From: Giesbergeria sp.
Lineage (GTDB): Bacteria > Pseudomonadota > Gammaproteobacteria > Burkholderiales > Burkholderiaceae_C
Direction: 5' to 3'
Length of the DNA stretch: 64,000 nt
NCBI GenBank assembly: GCA_017985015.1
Contig: JAGNYI010000002.1
Location: 99,892-163,891 of the forward strand
Shown here: piece by piece, positions 57,354 through 64,000 of the stretch
Layout: each line of letters begins with the position of its first letter
Position numbering within the stretch: position 1 is the stretch's first letter
Position numbers and translations under genes: made by a program
Notes under the pieces: model-generated
What the model saw: the letters and a program-made list of their open reading frames with translations, nothing else
Told to the model about the DNA's origin: nothing
Database searches by the model: none

Positions 57354-57380
57354 AAGCGACCTCCAAAAGGGTCGCTTTTT
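57354..57380 (+). terminator. Terminator after tRNA-Phe
   Basis: AAGCGACC (57354-57361) and GGTCGCTT (57370-57377) form an 8-bp stem with an 8-nt loop followed by a T-run. Confidence 0.85.
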
Positions 57381-57676
57381 TCTTTGTCTCATGCGAGTTC
57401 TGACACTTGCGTCGGGAAGAATCGTGTGCCGCAGCATTCGGCTGCATGCGAATCCGGGGGAACGTCTCTTCAGGCATCGGCAAAACAAGCCTGAGTTCGA
57501 GAGGGAAAGGCGCTCCAAGTGGTGGATTGGGCAGCGGGAACGCGATTCGGCGGCCGTTGCGCTATGGCCTAGGTCTCATAGAAAATCTATGGTCATGCAA
57601 GCCGCAAGCCGCAAGCCGCAAGCCGCAAGCTGGAAGCTCGGCAGAGGTTGGAATCTGGCTCGAACAGAAAGCCCGT
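57381..57676 (+). other. Non-coding stretch with heptamer repeats and a partner of a downstream repeat
   Basis: I see no convincing gene here. It contains four tandem GCCGCAA heptamers (57601-57628). The part from about 57530 to 57655 resembles 59238-59345: both contain a GCG-C/G-TATGGC segment, a small CATAG/CTATG- or CATGG/CCATG-type hairpin followed by GG(T/C)CATGCAA, and then a CTGG-C/T-TCGAA segment. Confidence 0.5.
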
Positions 57677-59062
57677 TCACGTGCGCGGTTCACCTTGCGC
57701 GTTGACGGTGATAGTGCGCCCTGGTGGGGATGTCATTTGAATGCGATGCTCCTGGTCCCTGAACGTGTACGTCACATCCCAATACTCGGTACGTGCCTGG
57801 TTGGGCACATTTTCACAACGCTGCACATCTTGAGGCACGGTCTGTGGGCTGCCGTTTCCGCCGATTCTGGAACCGATCACGGCCCCCGCAATCGCGCCGC
57901 CCGCAGTAGCAATATCCTTGCCGGTGCCGCCGCCAACCTGATGACCAAGAACGCCGCCCAGCAGGGCACCCAGGACTGCTCCGGGAGCATTCACCTGGTT
58001 CTCGTTCTGCGGCGCTTGCTCGCGGTCGATCCAGCAACGCTTCTCGGGTGTGCCGACCACGGCGTGCACGGAAGTGACATTCACCTCAAACAGGCGCTCG
58101 TCCTTGCGTTGACGGTAGCTGGGCGCAGCGATCGGTGCAGGCGCATAGCGCCGCTCATCGATGCGCGCATCTCGGCCGATCTCCCTTACCGAAGAAATGC
58201 GGTTGTTCAGTCCCATGGCCGCCAGTGACGGGTACTGGCCCGGCCGCAAGACCATGCATCGACCGTTAAAGCGGGCGTCGTCGCAGACTTCCCACTGTCT
58301 ATCGCCAACCACGACGGCAGAGGATGCGCGGTCATTAAAACCGTTCTTGTCGAGATTTTCTAGGGACTTGTCGGTAGTGAAGGCGCGGCCCGCGAAATCT
58401 TCCTGCTCAAAAAAGGCGATCTGTGCCGACTCTGGCGTCGGAGCCTTTGTGACGGTCTTGCGAACCGATGAAATGCGGTCGTTCAAGTCCGTTCCGCTCA
58501 GTGTTGGATATTGACCGGAACGCAGGACCACGCAGCGACCATTGAAGCGGACATCTTCGCAAGCCTCCCACTCATCGGGGCCGGTCACCACTAGCGAAGA
58601 GACCCGGTCATTGAAGCCGTTGCGCCGGAAGTCCTCGACCAGTGCGTCGGTCTTAAAAGAGCGTCCGCCAAAGCGTTCATTCTCGTAAAAAGTGATTTGC
58701 GCGGGCGCCGGTGCGGGCGCATAGCGCCGCTCGTCGATGCGCTGGTCGCGGCCGATGGCGCGCGCCGAAGAAATCCGATCGTTCAGACCCATTGCGGCCA
58801 GCGTAGGGTACTGCCCGGGACGCAGCACGACGCAACGACCGCTGTAGCGCGCGTTTTCACAAATTTCCCATCGCTCGCTTTTCACCGTTGCGGAGGATGC
58901 GCGATCATTGAAGCCAAAGCGGTCAAAGTTGTCGATTCGCCTTTCGGTGGTGAACGAACGGCCCTGAAAGTCCTGTTCTTGGAAAAAAGTGACTTGCGCG
59001 CTAGCCTGGGCGGCCGCCGCCAACACCACTGATACCAATGCTGTCTTGGTGATTGCTTTCAT
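57677..59062 (-). CDS. Beta/gamma-crystallin repeat protein with glycine-zipper domain
   Basis: A 461-residue exported protein. The signal peptide is MKAITKTALVSVVLAAAAQA. Three crystallin-type repeats follow (about 22-100, 120-200, 212-295): each has a F-x-(E/Q)-x-x-F-x-G-R-(S/A)-F strand and a later RCVVLRPGQYPTL or close variant, with NDRISS in the turn. A glycine-zipper segment (ALLGGVLGHQVGGGTGKDIA, GGAIAGAVIGSRIGG) lies near residues 370-405 and suggests membrane association. The C-terminal domain includes YWDVTYTFRDQEHRIQMTSP. The role is unknown; crystallin repeats often bind calcium or confer stability. Confidence 0.88.
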   Translation of the reverse strand: MKAITKTALVSVVLAAAAQASAQVTFFQEQDFQGRSFTTERRIDNFDRFGFNDRASSATVKSERWEICENARYSGRCVVLRPGQYPTLAAMGLNDRISSARAIGRDQRIDERRYAPAPAPAQITFYENERFGGRSFKTDALVEDFRRNGFNDRVSSLVVTGPDEWEACEDVRFNGRCVVLRSGQYPTLSGTDLNDRISSVRKTVTKAPTPESAQIAFFEQEDFAGRAFTTDKSLENLDKNGFNDRASSAVVVGDRQWEVCDDARFNGRCMVLRPGQYPSLAAMGLNNRISSVREIGRDARIDERRYAPAPIAAPSYRQRKDERLFEVNVTSVHAVVGTPEKRCWIDREQAPQNENQVNAPGAVLGALLGGVLGHQVGGGTGKDIATAGGAIAGAVIGSRIGGNGSPQTVPQDVQRCENVPNQARTEYWDVTYTFRDQEHRIQMTSPPGRTITVNAQGEPRT

Positions 59063-59395
59063 CGCGTGTTCCTATCCAAAGTTGTGACAGGACGCAAATC
59101 CTCGCCCTCTGAGCACCATAGGTGAACGACCCCGTTCGACGAGTAGGAAATGGCGCCGTGACGCGGCCAGACGTTTGTGCAGCAAGGAGATGGCTGCGGC
59201 CTACCTGGCAGACCCTCGTCGGATGTCCACGAGTCCGGTGAACCCGGTTCTGGCGCGGTATGGCAATGGCCTTGATCTACATGGAAAGACCCATGGCCAT
59301 GCAACCGAGAGGCGCGCCAGAGTGCGGAAACTGGTTCGAAAAGCTCGGGCGAGTGAAGGAAAGCGTCACGGAAACTCGTTCGAGTTTTTCTGCTT
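59063..59395 (+). other. Non-coding stretch upstream of the crystallin gene
   Basis: No supported gene. It should hold the promoter of the minus-strand crystallin gene. At 59238-59345 it carries a degenerate relative of the 57530-57655 segment, including the hairpin CATGGAAAGACCCATGG and the CATGCAA motif. Confidence 0.45.
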
Positions 59396-59471
59396 GGTGG
59401 TGACTGTGGACCGACTGAGCGTTGCCTCGAAAATCCGTGGGTCGACGCTTCGATTCTGTCCGGGGCCACCA
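59396..59471 (+). pseudogene. Decayed tRNA-Phe copy
   Basis: Aligned without gaps to the intact tRNA-Phe, the 3' part from the anticodon loop (GAAAATCC) to the CCA end matches at 36 of 43 positions, including TTCGATTC and GGCCACCA. The 5' half has mostly decayed, so no cloverleaf forms. A G restores the acceptor position that is A in the intact gene. Confidence 0.78.
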
Positions 59472-59479
59472 GTGTTCAT

Positions 59480-59511
59480 GCGCCCCAGTGCCCGAAAGGG
59501 TCCTGGGGCGC
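59480..59511 (+). terminator. Hairpin after the tRNA-Phe remnant
   Basis: GCGCCCCAG (59480-59488) and CTGGGGCGC (59503-59511) form a perfect 9-bp stem 8 bp after the tRNA remnant. Only a short TTCT follows, so termination strength is doubtful; it may be the old terminator of the lost tRNA. Confidence 0.55.
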
Positions 59512-59621
59512 TTCTACAATCAGATGCAGTGGCAGTTTTTCGTTGTCCGGGAACTGGCCTGCTGGACAAGACCCACTGCACTCTCGCTGGGCTACCCGCT
59601 GGGTCGGCTGCCTGAACAAGC

Positions 59622-60197
59622 TCAGTCGAGCAGACCGATGATGATGTCCACTATCAGGTTGTTTTGCTGCTGAACCAAGACGATATCGCCTCCGATTCGG
59701 GCGTAACGATAGCCGTAGGGGGGAGGAGGCAGGAGGCGAATCACCGGCTGGGGCACGGTGTAAACGGTGACGCCCCTGGGCACAGGCTGACCGACTTGCC
59801 AGTGCCCAGCTTGACCTGGTGGCATGCAACCATTGGCCTTTTTGGCAAGTCCCGGCGGACATCTTTTTCCATTGCCGTAGGTATGGGAGTAGTACTGGCG
59901 CACCGAGCTACGCTGTCGCTCGTCGAAGTAGGCGCCTTGTTTCACGTCTTCACGCCGGCGCTTTTCCGCACGCTTCTGGGCCTTTTCATGCTGCTTCGAA
60001 GCGTCCTTCCGATCCTTGGCATATTCCTTGTCAGCCTGTTTTTTGGGCTTTTGGTATTCCTTCTGTGCATGCTTCCCATCACCGTTACCTTCGTTGCCGT
60101 GGTCCTTGGCAAAACCGGGACCTGCCGCAAGAAGAAGGGAGGCCATGGCAAGCGCGGCAATGCGACGCGGGATGGTGAAAGGCAGGAACGGGTTCAT
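59622..60197 (-). CDS. RcnB-like periplasmic protein
   Basis: A 191-residue protein from the ATG at 60197, giving a signal peptide ([20 protein letters not shown]). A Lys/Glu/Asp/Gln-rich charged segment (about 31-80) precedes a domain with [20 protein letters not shown] and the C-terminal [31 protein letters not shown], close to the RcnB family. E. coli RcnB modulates nickel/cobalt export. No metal transporter lies nearby, so a metal role is not supported by context. Confidence 0.83.
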   Translation of the reverse strand: MNPFLPFTIPRRIAALAMASLLLAAGPGFAKDHGNEGNGDGKHAQKEYQKPKKQADKEYAKDRKDASKQHEKAQKRAEKRRREDVKQGAYFDERQRSSVRQYYSHTYGNGKRCPPGLAKKANGCMPPGQAGHWQVGQPVPRGVTVYTVPQPVIRLLPPPPYGYRYARIGGDIVLVQQQNNLIVDIIIGLLD

Positions 60198-60481
60198 GTG
60201 GAATCCATCAGGCTTGAAATAAGCTCGTTGGCTAGCATCACGCCGTCGTGGTCCGGAGCTTGTAGGACACGTCCGCGCGATGCCGAAGGCTTCGACAGTG
60301 CACTCAAGCGGCAGCGTCATTTTTCTTATAACTTCCATCGGCGGGCCAACTTGCGCCATTTCAGGCCTTGGGCGATGCATTGCCAGCGCGGATTGCGATG
60401 GACGCCTGCCTGCCTGTTGCTGCTCCGGTGCTGCTGAATGCCGCGGCAAATCTTCTTGATCAACCCACCCCTGCGTTTGCT

Positions 60482-61735
60482 ATGTCTCTTTTGAAGGAAA
60501 TCACCCTGGGGATCGACTTTGGTACCTCCAATTCGGCGATGGCCGTGCGTCATGGTGCCGGGCCAGCGCGAATGCTCTGTCTGGAGGGAAATGCCCATAC
60601 GCTACCCACTGCGGTTTTTTTCAATTCTGAAAACCACGGCACACATTTCGGTCGTGATGCGGTCGACCAGTATCTGTTGGGTACCGAGGGCCGGTTGATG
60701 CGCTCACTCAAAAGCCTGCTGGGAAGTGCATTGCTGCAAGACAAGACGGCGGTGCACAACAATCTGGTCAGCTATCAGGACATCATCGGCCTGTTCTTGC
60801 GCATGCTGGCGCAAAAGACCCGTCATTCACTGGGGGGCATGCCCGAGCGGGTGGTGATGGGGCGGCCGGTGCATTTTGTGGATGGTGACGCAAGCCGTGA
60901 CCGGCAGGCCCAAGAGGTGCTGCGCCAAGCGGCGCTGGCGGCGGGTTTCCAGAACGTGTCGTTCCAGTTTGAGCCCATGGCCGCCGCGCTGGACCTTGAG
61001 CAGCGCATCACGCGTGAGTCTCTGGTGCTGGTCGTGGATATTGGCGGCGGCACGTCGGACTTCACGGTGGTGCGCCTGGGCCCCGAACGCATGCACCAAA
61101 TCGACCGCAGCAGCGATGTCTTGGCCACCGCAGGGGTGCATATCGGCGGCACGGACTTCGACCGCCGGCTCAGCCTCGAACTGCTCATGCCTTTGCTGGG
61201 GTTTCGTCATCTGGGCCCCACCGGGCGCGAGGTGCCAAGTGGCGTGTTTTTTGATCTCTCGACCTGGCATCTGATCCAGTGGCGGTACTCGCCCGGTGCC
61301 TTGCGCGATGCACAGAAATTGCGAACCGACTACACCGATGCACCCCTGCATGGGCGGCTGATGCAGGTACTCAATGAGCGCCTGGGACACCGTATGGCCA
61401 ACACGGTAGAGCAGGCCAAGATTGCGGCTTCTACGGGCGATGCCGAGGCGCCCATGCCGCTGGACTGGATTGAGCCCGGGCTTGGTGCCGCAATCACGGC
61501 GCAGTGGCTGGCGCGTTGCCTTGCGCAGCCGCTGCAAAAGGTGGTGGGCTGTGCACGCGAATGCGTGCAGTTGGCTGGATTGGCACCGCAGGGTCTGGAC
61601 GCCATTTACCTCACCGGAGGCTCTTCGGCCTTGCGGCCTCTTCGTCAGGCATTGAATGCGGCGTTCCCCGAAACGCCCCAGATGGAGGGCGATCTGTTTG
61701 GCGGCGTAGCGGCGGGCCTGGCGGTTTCGGGCTGA
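60482..61735 (+). CDS. Hsp70-family protein (YegD-like)
   Basis: A 417-residue protein from the ATG at 60482. It has the ATPase domain of Hsp70: the phosphate-1 motif LGIDFGTSNSAM (9-20), the phosphate-2 motif DIGGGTSDFTVV (186-197) and the adenosine motif LTGGSSALRPLRQAL. The substrate-binding domain of DnaK is missing, as in YegD. Upstream in-frame sequence has no family match. The substrate and partners are unknown, and no J-protein gene is adjacent. A divergent RcnB-like gene lies 284 bp upstream, with no feature seen in that gap. Confidence 0.9.
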   Translation: MSLLKEITLGIDFGTSNSAMAVRHGAGPARMLCLEGNAHTLPTAVFFNSENHGTHFGRDAVDQYLLGTEGRLMRSLKSLLGSALLQDKTAVHNNLVSYQDIIGLFLRMLAQKTRHSLGGMPERVVMGRPVHFVDGDASRDRQAQEVLRQAALAAGFQNVSFQFEPMAAALDLEQRITRESLVLVVDIGGGTSDFTVVRLGPERMHQIDRSSDVLATAGVHIGGTDFDRRLSLELLMPLLGFRHLGPTGREVPSGVFFDLSTWHLIQWRYSPGALRDAQKLRTDYTDAPLHGRLMQVLNERLGHRMANTVEQAKIAASTGDAEAPMPLDWIEPGLGAAITAQWLARCLAQPLQKVVGCARECVQLAGLAPQGLDAIYLTGGSSALRPLRQALNAAFPETPQMEGDLFGGVAAGLAVSG

Positions 61736-61810
61736 GGGGCGCAGCAAACGTTCGGCGATGGTCGCGGTGACAGGGCTTCGGTGGGCAGGTAAGGAAGGCA
61801 GTGCAGTGCT

Positions 61811-61866
61811 TGCTACTAAATTAATATCTGCTAATGCTTATGGGATAAGCGCTAGAGGCCATTTTC
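61811..61866 (-). repeat. Dispersed intergenic repeat, copy J
   Basis: Inverted copy: TGCTACTAAATTAATATCTG, then CTAATGCTTATGGGATAAGC and GCTAGAGGCCATTTT on the plus strand. It fills the gap between the convergent Hsp70-like and rsmI genes. Confidence 0.8.
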
Positions 61867-61885
61867 CTCATGAATTTTCCGCCTT

Positions 61886-62836
61886 TCAGCCGGCGCTGTC
61901 GCTGGCCTCGCTGTTTGGCGATGCACCGTCGCGCTTCCACTGCAGGGCAGTGTCATACAGCGCGTTGCGCGAAGCCCCTGTGATCTCGGCCGCCAGGCGC
62001 ACGGCAGTCTTGAGCGCAAGCTCCTGCAGCAGCAAGCGCAGCACCTGCAGGCTCTTGCCGTCGTCGCTGGCTACCGCAGTGGGATGCAGCAGCACCACAA
62101 ATTCACCGCGCGAGCGATTGCTGTCGGCGGAGAGCCAATGGTGCAATTGGTCTGCGGGCTGGCTCGTCACGCTTTCAAACTGCTTGGTCAGTTCCCTGGC
62201 GAGCGTGATGCGGCGCTCGCCCAGCACGGCAAGCGCCTGGGCCAGGTCCGCGATGCGGTGGGGGGCTTCGAGCAGGACGACACAGCGCGACTCATTGCGC
62301 AGTGACTCAATGGCAGCGCCGCGTTCGCCAGATTTGGTAGGCAGAAAACCCACGAAGACGAATCCGGCCTCGGCACCCGGCGCTGCGACGGCTCCGGCGA
62401 CGCTGAGTGCCGCAGTCACGCTGCTGACCCCAGGCACAGCTACCACGCGCAAGGCGGCGGCGTGCACTGCAGCGGCCAGGCGCGCGCCGGGGTCACTGAT
62501 GCCGGGAGTGCCCGCATCGCTCACGTAGGCCACCCGCTGGCCCTGCTGCAGGCGCGCCAGGACCGCTTGCGCACCTTCCTGTTCGTTGTGCTGATGCACT
62601 GCAAGCAGTTGCGAGCCATTTTTTTCGATGCCGTAGCTGCGCAGCAAACCCTGGGTGTGGCGGGTGTCTTCGCAGGCAATGCAATCAACAAGCTGCAGCA
62701 CGTGCAAGGCGCGCAAGCTGATATCGGCCAGGTTGCCAATGGGTGTGGCCACCACATACAGGGCGCCCTGCGGATAATGCTGGGCCGATGCGACCTCGCT
62801 GGCAGCGCGCAAGGCAGAAGCGAAAGAGGCGTTCAA
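61886..62836 (-). CDS. rsmI: 16S rRNA 2'-O-ribose C1402 methyltransferase
   Basis: RsmI methylates the ribose of C1402 in 16S rRNA. The product is 316 residues from a TTG at 62836 preceded by GAAGGAACCCCA; family-like sequence begins soon after (QGALYVVATPIGNLADISLR). Conserved segments are CEDTRHTQGLL, YVSDAGTPGISDPGARL and EAPHRI. The TTG base at 62836 is also the first base of the yraN ATG on the other strand. The neighbours yraN and diaA match the E. coli yraL region. Confidence 0.93.
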   Translation of the reverse strand: MNASFASALRAASEVASAQHYPQGALYVVATPIGNLADISLRALHVLQLVDCIACEDTRHTQGLLRSYGIEKNGSQLLAVHQHNEQEGAQAVLARLQQGQRVAYVSDAGTPGISDPGARLAAAVHAAALRVVAVPGVSSVTAALSVAGAVAAPGAEAGFVFVGFLPTKSGERGAAIESLRNESRCVVLLEAPHRIADLAQALAVLGERRITLARELTKQFESVTSQPADQLHHWLSADSNRSRGEFVVLLHPTAVASDDGKSLQVLRLLLQELALKTAVRLAAEITGASRNALYDTALQWKRDGASPNSEASDSAG

Positions 62837-63231
62837 TGGGGTTCCTTCGGAAAACGGCGCACGCTGCCCCCGCAGCTCTGACGACCCGGCAACAAGGCGA
62901 TGAAGCCGAGGATTGGGCGCTTGCCCATCTGGAGGCTGCGGGTCTGCGCTTGCTGGAGCGCAATTATCGAACGCCCGGGCGGGGCGGCGGCGAAATTGAT
63001 CTGATCCTGCGCGATGGCGATGGCACCTTGGTGTTTGTCGAGGTGCGGCGCCGCGGGACGGCGGCGTTCGGTGGTGCGGGCGCAAGCATCCAGCCTGCCA
63101 AGCAGCGGCGCATCGTGTTTGCTGCACGCCACTATTTGCTGCGCCTGCGGTCGCCGCCGCCCTGTCGCTTCGACGTCGTGCTGGTACAGGACGGCATTGA
63201 ATGGCTTCAGGGCGCCTTTGATGCCGACTGA
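62836..63231 (+). CDS. yraN: YraN family protein (UPF0102, nuclease-like)
   Basis: A 131-residue protein with a restriction-endonuclease-like fold. The conserved motif includes ERNYRTPGRGGGEIDLILRD and TLVFVEVRRR, the D...ExR-type nuclease pattern (GEIDL, VEV). The ATG at 62836 is chosen for family fit; AAGAGGCG upstream may be the ribosome-binding site, lying inside the opposite rsmI gene. The biochemical role is not established. It sits between rsmI and diaA as in E. coli. Confidence 0.9.
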   Translation: MGFLRKTAHAAPAALTTRQQGDEAEDWALAHLEAAGLRLLERNYRTPGRGGGEIDLILRDGDGTLVFVEVRRRGTAAFGGAGASIQPAKQRRIVFAARHYLLRLRSPPPCRFDVVLVQDGIEWLQGAFDAD

Positions 63232-63318
63232 TCCGGTGGGCACAAATGCGTACTTGTTGCTACAAAAGCTGTAACAACGCGCGGTTATGATTCGGGCTTT
63301 CGCGCCTTTTTGGTCTTC

Positions 63319-63912
63319 ATGCTAGAGCAACGCATTCAACAGCATTTCATCGACAGCGCCGACCTCAAGTACCAGGCGGCGCCCTTGCTGGGCAAGCCGC
63401 TTGCCGACGCCGTGCACGCACTGGTGGCCTGTGTCACCAGCGGCGGCAAGATGCTCGCATGCGGCAACGGGCCGTCAGCGGCCAGCGCCCAGCAGTTTGC
63501 TGCTTTCTGCGTGGCCGGTTTCGAGCGCGAACGGCCCGAGCTGGCCGCTTTGGCGCTCAGCGTGGATGGGGCCCTGCTGACCAGCGGCGCTGGGGTGGAC
63601 AGCACGCAGCAGTTTGCCCGCCAGGTGCGGGCGCTGGGCCAGGCGGGCGACGTCCTGCTGCTGGTCTGCGTCACAGGCAACGACGCCAACCTGCTCAGCG
63701 CGGTGGCGGCCGCCCACGAGCGCGAGATGGTGGTGGTGGCCCTCACCGGACGGGCCGCAGGCGCGCTGGCCGGCCTGCTGCGCGAAACCGATATATTGAT
63801 CAGCGTTCCACACGAGCGCGCCGCACGCGTGCGCGAAGTGCATGCCTTGGTGCTCAACTGCCTGTGTGATGGTATTGATTCGCAATTGTTTGGTGAACAG
63901 GAGAACCCATGA
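63319..63912 (+). CDS. diaA: DiaA-like SIS domain protein
   Basis: A 197-residue SIS-domain protein (GmhA-like). The domain is seen in GGKMLACGNGPSAASAQQFA and GDVLLLVCVTGNDANLLSAV, and a C-terminal helix reads REVHALVLNCLCDGID. In E. coli DiaA binds DnaA and supports timely replication initiation; proteins of this family also include the phosphoheptose isomerase GmhA. The yraN-diaA-dolP order favours DiaA. The stop overlaps the next gene by 4 bp. Confidence 0.85.
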   Translation: MLEQRIQQHFIDSADLKYQAAPLLGKPLADAVHALVACVTSGGKMLACGNGPSAASAQQFAAFCVAGFERERPELAALALSVDGALLTSGAGVDSTQQFARQVRALGQAGDVLLLVCVTGNDANLLSAVAAAHEREMVVVALTGRAAGALAGLLRETDILISVPHERAARVREVHALVLNCLCDGIDSQLFGEQENP

Positions 63913-64000
63913 AATTGACTTTGTCTTCCCGTTTGCTCGCCAGCCTGCTGCTGGCGGCCAATCTGGCCGGTTGCGCCGCGCCGCTCGTGCTCGGGGGAGC
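63909..64000 (+). CDS. BON-domain lipoprotein, N-terminal fragment (DolP/YraP-like)
   Basis: Only the first 30 codons are inside the window. The N-terminus MKLTLSSRLLASLLLAANLA, followed by GCAAPLVLGGA, is a lipoprotein signal with an LAGC lipobox. It overlaps diaA by 4 bp (ATGA). The position after diaA suggests a DolP/YraP-type BON-domain outer-membrane lipoprotein, but the domain itself is outside the window. Confidence 0.65.
   Translation, partial: MKLTLSSRLLASLLLAANLAGCAAPLVLGG

Noticed and set aside
57601-57628. GCCGCAA tandem repeats as a CRISPR-like array
   Set aside because: The units are seven bases with no spacers and no cas genes nearby; this is a simple tandem repeat.
61736-61885. 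Possible small RNA (for example RNase P RNA) near rsmI
   Set aside because: The gap is only 150 bp, is largely the dispersed repeat, and none of the RNase P conserved cores was seen.

Overview
The window is a 64-kb, GC-rich chromosomal segment of a betaproteobacterium, most likely a member of the Comamonadaceae (Acidovorax-like). I infer this from the gene orders and protein types, and from a short intergenic repeat (consensus about GGCCTCTAGCGCTTAT ... AGCTAT) that I associate with this family. Most of it is conserved housekeeping DNA. I saw no CRISPR array, insertion sequence, prophage or recognisable defence locus.

Layout. 1-7 kb: a response regulator (cut by the window edge) with a MASE1/PAS histidine kinase, hemB, a HemJ/CopD-like membrane protein, a VanZ-like protein, a thioredoxin-like ferredoxin, an alpha/beta hydrolase and a PBP5/6-type carboxypeptidase. 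7.1-17.4 kb: the str and S10 ribosomal blocks (rpsL-rpsG-fusA-tuf-rpsJ, then rplC-rplD-rplW-rplB-rpsS-rplV-rpsC-rplP-rpmC-rpsQ), closed by a terminator after rpsQ, so the spc genes are elsewhere. 17.5-26.5 kb: a GNAT enzyme, a cytochrome b561 and a divergent cytochrome c' gene broken by an in-frame stop, a TlpA-like protein, a lipoprotein, an MFS carrier, an incomplete PTS (EIIA-Man-type, HPr, Enzyme I) and lipA-lipB-ybeD. 26.7-34 kb: the full F1Fo ATP synthase operon atpI-B-E-F-H-A-G-D-C. 34-37.9 kb: a lemA-TPM-TPM cluster, an uncharacterised conserved gene and a membrane-anchored di-haem cytochrome c. 37.9-52.1 kb: tRNA-Arg, -Tyr, -Gly and -Thr, a second tuf, tRNA-Trp, secE-nusG-rplK-rplA-rplJ-rplL-rpoB-rpoC. 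52.1-57.2 kb: rsmB, a DUF4390 gene, and an NtrY-like kinase with a short NtrX-like regulator. 57.2-59.5 kb: an accessory-looking patch between an intact tRNA-Phe and a decayed tRNA-Phe copy, holding a crystallin/glycine-zipper protein. 59.6-64 kb: an RcnB-like protein, an Hsp70-like protein, and the rsmI / yraN-diaA-(dolP) cluster.

The genes mainly serve translation, transcription, ATP synthesis, lipoylation and envelope upkeep. The least ordinary points are the decayed tRNA-Phe copy and paired flanking repeats around the crystallin gene; the dispersed repeat family, which reaches into coding sequence (rsmB interior, hemB 3' end, signal peptide of a TPM protein); the nonsense codon in cytochrome c'; a C-A mismatch in the acceptor stem of tRNA-Phe; an inverted repeat inside the rplC promoter; periodic repeats in the rpsL and rplJ leaders; and the rsmI/yraN start codons that share a base pair. 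None of these amounts to a clearly new system; the tRNA-Phe patch and the repeat family are the best candidates for follow-up.
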